Position numbers and translations under genes: made by a program | Source of the DNA: Hyalangium versicolor | GTDB taxonomy: Bacteria > Myxococcota > Myxococcia > Myxococcales > Myxococcaceae | DNA: 64,000 nucleotides | Direction: 5' to 3' | Assembly: GCF_020103695.1 (NCBI RefSeq) | Contig: NZ_JAHXBF010000001.1 | Coordinates: 310,001-374,000, forward strand | Notes under the pieces: model-generated | The model's input: the letters and a program-made list of their open reading frames with translations, nothing else | Told to the model about the DNA's origin: nothing | Database searches by the model: none | Part shown: piece after piece, positions 29,517 through 37,564 of the stretch | How the letters are laid out: each line of letters begins with the position of its first letter | How positions within the stretch are numbered: position 1 is the stretch's first letter

Positions 29517-31607
29517 TCAGGCCGTCTTCTTGAGGGCGGCCTCGCGAGGCGCGAACTCCTGCTCCACCCGCCGCAGCGGCGTCACGTTGGATGCGGCTGG
29601 CTCGATGGCGAGGTGCTCGCGCCAGTAGCCGGTGAGGAAGACTCCGTCCGGATCCATCCGGTCGCGCAGCTCCATGAACTTGCCCCACTTGGGGAACTGC
29701 CGGCGGATGTACGCGGCGCCGGTGCTCGAGTCCGCCGCGGACAGGTACTTCCCCCAGTGGAAGCGGAAGTCGAACTTCCGCAGCAGCTCCCAGTACTGCG
29801 GGTAGAAGTCGATGTCCGGGTTCCCCTGGCGCGTCTTGAACCAGAAGATGTCCACCCGCACGCAGTCCCGAGCGTACGAGGGGCTCAGCCAGAAGCGGCT
29901 GCGCCGGGCCGGGTAGATCTCGCAGGCGTAGGCGCCCGTGCGCTCCAGACCCTCGTCACCCGCGAAGAATCGCTCCAACTCGCGCATCACCTCGGGCGTC
30001 TGGTGGATGTCGATGAAGAGCTCGGTGAACTCGGTGGGCAGCAGCGCATCGTCCGCGCCGTTGTCCATGGGCAGCCCTTCGTACCAGGAGTCCCAGAACT
30101 CCTCCGTGCCGTCCTTGATCAGCGTGTTGAGCACGCCCTCGATGAAGTCCTGCGTCTTGCGCTCATACGGCGGCGCGTGGCGGCTGATCAGCGTGTAGAA
30201 GGCATTGATGATGCCCTGGGACAGCTCCTTCATGCCCAGGATGGTCGGGAAGCTCACGAAGGGCTTGGGGATGAACCGGCCGTTGATGTGCGTCTTCCTT
30301 GCGTCCTCGGGGCGCGTGCGCCGCGCCTTCCAGACCTGGAGCTTGTTCACGTCGCGCTGGGGCCACCACAGCAGCCGTGAGTACTCCGTGCGCTGCATCA
30401 GGCTCCGCAGGCTGGTGTCGCCCTCGCCGGACAGCTCGATGCCGCTGGCCTCGACCCGGCTCGTCACCTGCTCGCCGATGATGTCGTAGCGCGGCTCGCA
30501 CTGGAAGGTGACGGTGGAGATGACACCCAGCAGGCCCATGGAGACGCCCGCGGCGTAGAATGGGTTGTTCTCCTCGTCGCTTGGATCGTCCGGGTTGGGG
30601 CGGAACTCATGCACCTTGCCGGTGCCGTCGATCATCCGGATGCACGCGATGGAGCCCCCGAGATCGAACGTGGTGGTGCCGCCCGCCGAACCCGTGGAGA
30701 GGAAGCCCGCGACGGTCTGATGGGTAATGCCGCCGAGATCCGGCAGCGCCCAGCCGCGCTGATCGAGCTGGTACAGCAGGCTGTTCTCCCGCTTCGACAG
30801 CGGATCGTTCGGATCGATACCCAGGTGGCAGCCCGCCTGGACGGTGACCTGCTTCTTCTCCTCATTCCAGTCGAGGATCTGCGTGTACCGATCGAGCAGG
30901 ACGTTGAGGTTGGCGCCGCTCGCGTCGCTGTTCGCCTGGGGTGTGCCGTCCGCGTGGATGGCGCCGTAGACGGAGTGTCCCGAGCCCCTCACGCGGAGCT
31001 GCCGTCCCTCCTGGCGAGCCCGCTTCACCAGGGCCACCAAGGCGCGTTCGGTGGTGGGGTGCGAGTAGCGCGAGTCCTGCTCGCCTTCCGCGAGATGGGT
31101 CAGCCAGAGCTGCGTCCACAGGCCCAGCGCTACCCCGGTGACGAGCAGCAGGGCGATGGAGACAAGCCCCAGGTTCTCCATCAGCGGCGCAGAGCGGTTG
31201 AAGCTGTCGATGAGGAGCTGCGCCTCGAAGGCGAAGAAGGAGAGGTTGACGACGTTGGCGAAGCCCAGGATGACGCGGTACTGGCGCTCGGTGGTGCGGG
31301 AGAACCGCCGCAGGCCGTACCAGACCAGGAAGACGTCGTAGGCGACCAGCGGCACCTCGAAGAGATGGAAGGTCAGCACGCAGCCCACGGTGCCGCAGGT
31401 GCTCCAGGGCTTGCCGACGATGGCGAAGATGTGGGCCAGGAAGATGCCCCAGGCCACGCCGGCCGCGATGATCCAGGAGAAGCTCCGGACCCACCGGCCC
31501 AGCTTCTCCCACGCGGCTTCATCCGCGTTGGGAGCCTTCCGCTCGGGCAGTGTGGCGTTCTGGGTGTGTCTGTGGGCCGCAGGGGCCCGAATGGCGAGTG
31601 AGCGCAT
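29517..31607 (-). CDS. Membrane-anchored FAD-linked oxidase, aldonolactone oxidase (VAO) family
   Basis: Residues 1-175 hold about four hydrophobic helices (near 43-65, 70-100, 112-133 and 146-168). Then comes an FAD-binding PCMH-type domain with RGSGHS (about residue 207), where His is the usual covalent flavin site in aldonolactone oxidases, plus GGITHQTVAGFLSTGSAGGT. The C-terminal substrate domain ends with FRFHWGKYL (about residue 616), the HWxK element of D-arabinono-/L-gulono-lactone oxidases, and MDPDGVFLTGYWREHL. At 696 residues it is much longer than the usual 420-460 because of the membrane region. It likely oxidises a sugar lactone or alcohol at the membrane; the electron acceptor is unknown. 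Confidence 0.85.
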   Translation of the reverse strand: MRSLAIRAPAAHRHTQNATLPERKAPNADEAAWEKLGRWVRSFSWIIAAGVAWGIFLAHIFAIVGKPWSTCGTVGCVLTFHLFEVPLVAYDVFLVWYGLRRFSRTTERQYRVILGFANVVNLSFFAFEAQLLIDSFNRSAPLMENLGLVSIALLLVTGVALGLWTQLWLTHLAEGEQDSRYSHPTTERALVALVKRARQEGRQLRVRGSGHSVYGAIHADGTPQANSDASGANLNVLLDRYTQILDWNEEKKQVTVQAGCHLGIDPNDPLSKRENSLLYQLDQRGWALPDLGGITHQTVAGFLSTGSAGGTTTFDLGGSIACIRMIDGTGKVHEFRPNPDDPSDEENNPFYAAGVSMGLLGVISTVTFQCEPRYDIIGEQVTSRVEASGIELSGEGDTSLRSLMQRTEYSRLLWWPQRDVNKLQVWKARRTRPEDARKTHINGRFIPKPFVSFPTILGMKELSQGIINAFYTLISRHAPPYERKTQDFIEGVLNTLIKDGTEEFWDSWYEGLPMDNGADDALLPTEFTELFIDIHQTPEVMRELERFFAGDEGLERTGAYACEIYPARRSRFWLSPSYARDCVRVDIFWFKTRQGNPDIDFYPQYWELLRKFDFRFHWGKYLSAADSSTGAAYIRRQFPKWGKFMELRDRMDPDGVFLTGYWREHLAIEPAASNVTPLRRVEQEFAPREAALKKTA

Positions 31608-31765
31608 GATGTGTCCTCCCCCTCAGGACGGTGCTCTGCATGTTCGTACTGTGCGCGACGGACGCTCAGGCAAGGCTCATGCCGTGCCGGTAGCGCGGGG
31701 ACTCACGGCTTGTTTCGGGCACTTGCACGGAGCTGACTCGCGAAGAGGAGAGGAGGGGCGCCCGC

Positions 31766-31802
31766 CGACATGTCGACAGCTCGCGGGCGACATGTCGCCC
31801 GC
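31766..31802. promoter_or_regulatory. Tandem palindromic operator candidates (CGACATGTCG x2)
   Basis: CGACATGTCG at 31766-31775 recurs inside a perfect 20-bp palindrome, GCGGGCGACATGTCGCCCGC, at 31783-31802. The centres are 22 bp apart, about two helical turns, so bound dimers would sit on one DNA face. The pair lies in the 269-bp gap upstream of the flavoprotein gene and just after the acyl-AMP ligase gene. No gene is seen in this gap. Confidence 0.6.
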
Positions 31803-31876
31803 CCGGGCGGCACGAAGAGGCCACCCGAGAGGGTTCTGGCTCCTCAGCCGATGAGACTTCGAGACGCCGGTGGTGC

Positions 31877-34800
31877 TCAGTGCGAGCGGTGCGCGCTGGG
31901 AACTCGCGCCTTGCCCCGATCGGCCGAAGCCGTGGAACGGGCGCTGTCCGCCTGGGAGCAGAGCGTGCGGATCGCCTGCTCGGTCAGCTTCGCGAGCGTG
32001 CTCAGCAGCGCCCCATCCGAGGTCGCCCCGTGCCACAGGAGCTGGGCCTGACCCGCGGACAGCCGGGCCTCCACTCGCAGCCGAGCAACGCTCATCACGG
32101 ACGGCCCATGCTCGAAGATGGCCAGCGTGCGCAACGTCTCGCGGCTCGAGGGCGCGCCCTCATCCTTCAAGTGCAGGCTGAAGTCGGCTGGGGGAAGCGC
32201 CGAGAGCGCATCGGTGAGCTCCTGATCGGAGCCATACGCCCTCAGGGCGTCGTAGGCGAGGCCTCCCAGAGGAGCCTCCAGCAGCTCCACGTGGGCATTG
32301 AGCGCCAACTCGTGCGGAGGCGCCTCCGGCTCGATCGTGAGCATGGCGGGGAACGCGTAGTCGAGGTTGCCCAGCATGCGCGAGGCATCCACCTGGTAGT
32401 GGCCGCTCGCCCGAGCACTCTGCTCCAGGCTGACCCGGACCGTGGAGCGCTGGGTCTGGGAGCTGTAGGCGAACGTACACGCCGCAAGCAGGAGCGATTC
32501 GCGAGACACCTCGAAGAGGGTCGCGGCCCGCTGGAGCGCGGCGGCATCCACCACCGCCAGGGCTCCCGGAGCAGGGGTGGCCGAGGAACTCGTCGCGGAC
32601 GAACGCTCCGGTGCCGCCTCCCGCGCGCTCGAGAGCCAGTGCGTGCGCGCATCGGAGGCGAGCCGGGGCAACTGGACTTCGGTGATGAGCTCCAGGACCC
32701 AGCGCGCCAACGAGCCGCTCTGGGGCGTCATCCGCACGCGGCCGCGAGTCCGGGCCTGCTCGCACGCCTCCAGGAGATCCGTGGCGAGAATCCGCCATGA
32801 GGTTTCGTCCAGCAGGGCAGGGTGGCTCGCCACCAGCAGCCAGGGCGGGATTCGCGCCCCACGCTCGCAGAACACGAACGAGACGAGCGCCCCGTCGCAC
32901 TGGCCGAGCTCGGCGCCTAGCTGCCGGGCCAGGCCCTCGACCGTCTGCCAGCACTCCTCATCCGAGCGCGAGGAGAGATCCATCCGCTTCAGCGGTACGG
33001 GGCTCTTCTCGGAGGAGATGAGCGCGGCCCAGGCTTCAGAGCCTCCTTGCGCGGATCGGGTGAAGCGCAGGCGCAGCGTCTCGTGCGCGGCCCACACGGC
33101 GTGGAGAGCCTCCTCCGCATGGTGGCCTCGCGTCCCCTCGGGCAGTTCGAAGATCCGGCAGGACCCCGTGGGATGCTGCAGGGGCCGGGTCGGCGCATGG
33201 ACCGCGTGCATCGCGGGCGTCAGCGGCACGAGCCCCGTGGGGGTCTGCGCCGGAGCCGGCGCCTCGCTCTGGCTCTCCACCGCGGGCAGGGAGGGAGGAG
33301 TTTCGACCTGCGGAGGCTCCCCGGTGGGCTCCTCGCCCCGATCGCGCAGGAGCGGTGGGGGCTCGAAGGAAGGATACGCCGAGCGCACGGCGTTCCGGGA
33401 CACCCGGCCCAGCGAGGATCTCGGCAGGCTGCGTGCGCGGACCAGGAGGATCTCGGTCGGTGCCACGCCGTGGCGCTGGTTCACGTTCAGGCGGATGGCG
33501 TGGGTGATGTCCCGGAGGAGCGCGGTCTGCTTCGCGGGCGCGGACTGGGCGCTCTCGGGCAGGGACACCTCGGCGACGACGAGCAGTTGTTCCTCGCGAC
33601 CCTGCTTCTGCGCGAAGGCCGCGCAGCTCCCGGGCACCAGCGCCGGGTGGCTCGCCTCCACGTCGAACTCGAGATCGTGCAGCCGCAGATCCTGGCCCTG
33701 CCAGATGATGACGTCCTGGATCCGGCCCGTGACGTACAGCTCGCCGCCCGCCGTGGCTCCGAGATCGCCCGTCCGAAGGAAGGCCCTCATGCCCGCCGCA
33801 GAGCCGGACAGGCGTCCCCGGAAGGCCTCGGAGGTGGTGCCCACCCGGCCCCAGTAGCCGTCCGCGACGCTCAGGCCGGTGACCCAGATCTCGCCCACCT
33901 CTTGATCACCTCGCAGCGCGCGGGTGGTGGGGTTGACGATGATCACCTGCACGCTCGACGCCGGACCACAGCTTACCAGCTTCGTGGCGGCCCCGCGTCG
34001 CTCGGTGATGCGCTGCTGGGCCAGGGCATCCACGCCCACTCCGCGCAGGGTGGGGCCCTCCTCGGACTTGCCGCAGGAGATCAGGTACGTGCACTCCGAC
34101 TGCCCGTACACCGGCCGGAACGCCTTCGGCTGGAAGCCGCAGGGCGCGAAGTGCGCCGAGAATCGCTCCATCGTCTCGGCCCGGATCTGCTCGCCGGAGG
34201 TGATGGCGATACGCCACCGGCTCAGATCGAGCTCGGCCCGCTCCGCCTCGCTCACGCTCCGCACGCACAGCTCGTAGGCGAAGTCCGGAGCGGCGCTGAT
34301 GGTGGCGCCGTGGGCGGAGATCGCCTCCAGCCATCGCCGCGGCCGCTGGAAGAAGACGCGCGGCGGGAGCAGGAGTGCGGGGACGCCAGCAAACAGCGGC
34401 TGGAGCACACCCTCGAGCAGCCCCAGCCCCTGGTGCGTGGGCAGCCACAGCAGGATCTTGTCCGAAGGCGTGTGGCCCAACCCGCGGCGCAGGGCCTCGG
34501 CGTTGTCCAGCAGGCTGGCGTGGGTGACTCGGACGCCCTTGGGCGTGCCCGTGCTGCCCGCCGTGTACTGCAGGAACGCGATGGCGCGCGGATCCACGAA
34601 CGGAGGCGTCCAGTCGGCCGGAGGGGCAGGGGTCCCGGTGCCCTCGGCGGGGATCAGATCGATATGGGCCGCCAGCCCGTCGATCGTCAGGCGCTGCCCG
34701 TCCGCGGGGCGCTGGCCGCCCACGAGCGCGGCGGCGGCACCCGAGTCCTGCGCGATGGTGGCCAGCAGGTCCGTGCCCATCCGAGGCGAGTCGAACAGCG

Positions 34801-35125
34801 GCGGGGGCACTGGCACGGCGATCACGCCCGCGTAGAGACACCCGAACAGGCTGGTGACATAGGTGGGGCCTGGCGGCAGGACGATGAGCACGCGCTGGCC
34901 CGAGAGCCCTCGGGACTCCAGCCCCACGGCGATGGCGCGCGCGCGTCGATCCAGCTCGGCATACGTGAGGGTGACGTCCTCGGAGGCCTCCGCGCCCAGG
35001 AAGGTGAAGGCCGGGGTCTGCGCCAGCTCCGCCGCGCGGCGCCGGAGGATGTCAGCGAAGGTCCGAGCGTCCTTCCAGACCTGCCGAACCCCACCGCTCC
35101 CTGGGGAGTGTGCTTGCTCTTTCAC
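31877..35125 (-). CDS. Fatty acyl-AMP ligase fused to a degenerate epimerisation/condensation-like domain
   Basis: Residues 1-580 are a fatty acyl-AMP ligase: AFLQYTAGSTGTPKGVRVTH near residue 190, LLWLPTHQGLGLLEGVLQPL, FRPVYGQSECTYL and FLRTGDLG are typical of FAAL rather than CoA ligases. A Pro/Glu-rich linker (about 585-625) leads to a 430-residue region resembling an NRPS epimerisation domain. Its core motif reads HPALLDETSW (about 766-775), so the second, catalytic His of HHxxxDxxSW is Pro. A later element, MLGNLDYAFPAML, corresponds to the E-domain VGWFTxxYPV segment. No carrier domain is present. The first half should activate a fatty acid as acyl-adenylate, perhaps to acylate an NRPS carrier in trans. 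The second half is probably a non-catalytic docking or scaffold module. GTG start, with AGGA 4 bp upstream. Confidence 0.88.
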   Translation of the reverse strand: MKEQAHSPGSGGVRQVWKDARTFADILRRRAAELAQTPAFTFLGAEASEDVTLTYAELDRRARAIAVGLESRGLSGQRVLIVLPPGPTYVTSLFGCLYAGVIAVPVPPPLFDSPRMGTDLLATIAQDSGAAAALVGGQRPADGQRLTIDGLAAHIDLIPAEGTGTPAPPADWTPPFVDPRAIAFLQYTAGSTGTPKGVRVTHASLLDNAEALRRGLGHTPSDKILLWLPTHQGLGLLEGVLQPLFAGVPALLLPPRVFFQRPRRWLEAISAHGATISAAPDFAYELCVRSVSEAERAELDLSRWRIAITSGEQIRAETMERFSAHFAPCGFQPKAFRPVYGQSECTYLISCGKSEEGPTLRGVGVDALAQQRITERRGAATKLVSCGPASSVQVIIVNPTTRALRGDQEVGEIWVTGLSVADGYWGRVGTTSEAFRGRLSGSAAGMRAFLRTGDLGATAGGELYVTGRIQDVIIWQGQDLRLHDLEFDVEASHPALVPGSCAAFAQKQGREEQLLVVAEVSLPESAQSAPAKQTALLRDITHAIRLNVNQRHGVAPTEILLVRARSLPRSSLGRVSRNAVRSAYPSFEPPPLLRDRGEEPTGEPPQVETPPSLPAVESQSEAPAPAQTPTGLVPLTPAMHAVHAPTRPLQHPTGSCRIFELPEGTRGHHAEEALHAVWAAHETLRLRFTRSAQGGSEAWAALISSEKSPVPLKRMDLSSRSDEECWQTVEGLARQLGAELGQCDGALVSFVFCERGARIPPWLLVASHPALLDETSWRILATDLLEACEQARTRGRVRMTPQSGSLARWVLELITEVQLPRLASDARTHWLSSAREAAPERSSATSSSATPAPGALAVVDAAALQRAATLFEVSRESLLLAACTFAYSSQTQRSTVRVSLEQSARASGHYQVDASRMLGNLDYAFPAMLTIEPEAPPHELALNAHVELLEAPLGGLAYDALRAYGSDQELTDALSALPPADFSLHLKDEGAPSSRETLRTLAIFEHGPSVMSVARLRVEARLSAGQAQLLWHGATSDGALLSTLAKLTEQAIRTLCSQADSARSTASADRGKARVPSAHRSH

Positions 35126-35368
35126 GGCGTCCTGTCACCCGCGAGGAAAGGCCCGACGCGCTGCGGCCGGGCCCTGGACCTCCGAGAATCCATCGAAGGG
35201 AGGGGATGTGTCCATCCCTTGGAAAAACAACGGAAAAATCCAATCCTGGGCCCCCCAACAAAGCGGCCGGGCGGCCAGAGCGAGCCGACCGTGCCGGGCC
35301 TGCCCGCCTGCCTGGTGTATTCCGGGACCCTCGCGGAGCGGCATCCTCTGGTGTAGGGATACCGCCGC
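35126..35368. promoter_or_regulatory. Divergent promoter region, acyl-AMP ligase / Wzm
   Basis: This 243-bp gap must hold promoters for both directions. It contains an A-rich island with two GGAAAAA runs framed by TTGGA and TCCAA (about 35219-35243), unusual in this GC-rich sequence. I find no consensus -35/-10 pair with correct spacing. Confidence 0.35.
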
Positions 35369-36148
35369 ATGCTTCGCAACCTCCGAGAACTCTACCAGTA
35401 CCGTGGCCTGCTGCTGAGCCTGACGCAGCGGGAGCTCAAGGCGCGCTACCGCGGCTCGCTGCTGGGGTTTCTGTGGACCTTCCTCAACCCGACGATGCAG
35501 ATGGCGGTGTACTCGCTGATGTTCTCGGTGTGGATGCGCCAGCAGATCGAGCACTACACCTTCTTCGTCTTCATCGGGCTGTTGCCGTGGATCTGGTTCA
35601 CCAGCTCGGTCCTCCAGGGGACGAGCGCCATCAGTGACCGGAGGGATCTGCTCACCAAGGTGCGCTTCCCGGCGCAGGTGTTGCCGACCACGGTGGTGGC
35701 CACCAACCTGGTCAACTTCCTGCTGGCCCTGCCGCTGCTGGTGCTGCTGGGGTTGTTGCTGGGTCACCCGCTGCGCTGGACGATCCTCCTGTTCCCGGCG
35801 GTGCTGTTCGTCCAGTTCTGGGTGACGCTGGCGCTGGTGTACCTGTTCTCGGCCATCAACGTGGCGTTCCGGGATCTGCAGCAGATCCTCAGCAACATCA
35901 TCACGATGTGGTTCTTCGTCACGCCGATCTTCTACCGGGTGGAGGTATTCCCCGAGCGCTTCCGCCAACTGCTGCTGCTGGCCAACCCCATGGCGGTGAT
36001 GGCCACCTCGTACCAGGCGCTCTTCTACGACGGGAGGCTGCCCGACCTGGGGCCGCTGGCGCTGTGGATGGGGATCGCCGTGGTGTTACTGTGGTTGGCC
36101 GCCGGCATCTTCGAACGTCGCCGCGAGGAGTTCGCGGAGATCGTTTGA
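35369..36148 (+). CDS. wzm: ABC-2 type polysaccharide export permease
   Basis: The 259-residue protein has the signature of Wzm/TagG-type permeases: an amphipathic N-terminus with LTQRELKARYRGSLLGFLW, then six predicted membrane helices and the conserved AINVAFRDLQQILSNIITMW region. It exports undecaprenyl-linked glycans across the inner membrane with the ATPase encoded immediately downstream (14-bp gap). This shows that the locus uses the ABC-transporter pathway; no Wzx/Wzy gene is seen in the window. Confidence 0.94.
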   Translation: MLRNLRELYQYRGLLLSLTQRELKARYRGSLLGFLWTFLNPTMQMAVYSLMFSVWMRQQIEHYTFFVFIGLLPWIWFTSSVLQGTSAISDRRDLLTKVRFPAQVLPTTVVATNLVNFLLALPLLVLLGLLLGHPLRWTILLFPAVLFVQFWVTLALVYLFSAINVAFRDLQQILSNIITMWFFVTPIFYRVEVFPERFRQLLLLANPMAVMATSYQALFYDGRLPDLGPLALWMGIAVVLLWLAAGIFERRREEFAEIV

Positions 36149-36162
36149 GCGAGATACGCCTC

Positions 36163-37518
36163 ATGGACGCAATCGTCATTCGCAACCTCGTCAAGCGCTT
36201 CCGCAAGAGCACCATCCGGCGCGAGTACACGACGCTCAAGTCGGAGCTGGTGCGCCTGCTGAAGGGCCAGCGCAAGCGCATCCCCGACGACAAGACGTAC
36301 ATCGAGGCCATCCGCGGCATCGATCTGACGATTCCCCGTGGCAAGACGGTGGGTATCATCGGGCGCAACGGCTCGGGCAAGAGCACGCTGCTCAAGCTGA
36401 TGACGGGCATCTACACGCCCACCTCGGGCACCATCGAGATGAATGGCCGCATCTCGGCGCTGCTGGACCTGGGCGCTGGCTTCCACCCGGACTTCTCGGG
36501 GCGGGAGAACATCCTCATCAACGGCATCATCCTGGGCATGACGCGGGCGGAGATCCGCGCGCGCATGGACCAGATCATCGAGTTCAGCGAGCTGGGGGAC
36601 TTCGTCGACGAGCCGGTGCGGACCTACTCCAGCGGCATGTACGCGCGCCTGGCGTTCGCCGTGGCCACGCACGTGGATCCGGAGATCCTCATCGTCGACG
36701 AGATCCTCGCGGTGGGTGACGAGCACTTCTCCAAGAAGAGCCTGGCGAAGATGATGGAGTTCAAAGCCGCCGGGAAGACGATCGTCCTCGTCACGCACGA
36801 TCTGGGCACCATCGAGAGGTGGTGCGACATGGGCGTGTGGATCGACGCGGGGCGTGTGCGCGGGGTGGGCAACGCGGCGACGCTGGCGGCGGAGTACCGG
36901 CAGGCGGTGGCGCTGGCGGAGCAGCAGGCCATGGATCTGGGCCCAGCGGCGCTGTCGAAGACTGGCGGGCAGTTGCCCCAGGTGGTCCCGGCGCTGGCGG
37001 CGGGGAGCGAGCCGGCGGCCACGGGGCAGCAGGGCTCCTCTGAAGCGAACGGGGCTCTCTCGGACGTGAAGATCGGAGCGGTGCGCTTCTGGAAGCCCTC
37101 GGGCGAGGAGGTCCACGAGGTGGACACCGAGGATCCGCTCGACATGACGATCGACTTCGTGGCCCGGTGCCCGGTGGAGGACGTGGGCTTCGGCATCGCG
37201 CTCTTCGACAGCCAGGGCACCAAGGTGTACGGGACCAACACCTTCATCGAGTCCGTGCCGCTGCCCATGCCCCTGCCGCCCGCCGGCACGCTGCGCCTGT
37301 CCCTCAAGCGGGTGGGGCTGACGCCAGGCACCTATACGCTGGATGTCTCCGCTCACCCGTCCCAGGGAGCGCCGTATGACTCCCAACGCGGGCTGTGCCA
37401 GCTGAAGGTCCGCTCCGATATCGCCGACAGCGGTATCTGGCGGCCGCCCCACGTCTGGTCGCTGGAGCCCGCGAGCGTCAGCGCTCCGGCGCCTCTGAGC
37501 CGCGCCGTGGAAGTCTGA
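36163..37518 (+). CDS. wzt: Polysaccharide ABC transporter ATP-binding protein with carbohydrate-binding C-terminal domain
   Basis: Start is the ATG (MDAIVIRNLVKRF), giving 451 residues. The nucleotide-binding domain spans about residues 1-245 with Walker A GRNGSGKST, signature TYSSGMYARLAFA and Walker B ILIVDEILAVGD. A low-complexity linker (about 255-300) leads to a Wzt-C-like immunoglobulin-fold domain (LSDVKIGAVRFW to the end). In characterised systems such as E. coli O9a, this domain recognises the modified chain end of the O-antigen. The neighbouring methyltransferase fusion could make such an end cap. Confidence 0.94.
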   Translation: MDAIVIRNLVKRFRKSTIRREYTTLKSELVRLLKGQRKRIPDDKTYIEAIRGIDLTIPRGKTVGIIGRNGSGKSTLLKLMTGIYTPTSGTIEMNGRISALLDLGAGFHPDFSGRENILINGIILGMTRAEIRARMDQIIEFSELGDFVDEPVRTYSSGMYARLAFAVATHVDPEILIVDEILAVGDEHFSKKSLAKMMEFKAAGKTIVLVTHDLGTIERWCDMGVWIDAGRVRGVGNAATLAAEYRQAVALAEQQAMDLGPAALSKTGGQLPQVVPALAAGSEPAATGQQGSSEANGALSDVKIGAVRFWKPSGEEVHEVDTEDPLDMTIDFVARCPVEDVGFGIALFDSQGTKVYGTNTFIESVPLPMPLPPAGTLRLSLKRVGLTPGTYTLDVSAHPSQGAPYDSQRGLCQLKVRSDIADSGIWRPPHVWSLEPASVSAPAPLSRAVEV

Positions 37519-37564
37519 AGCCCTTCTTCCTGGCCCCGTGGCAGAGCGGGGCCCTGCTCACGCC

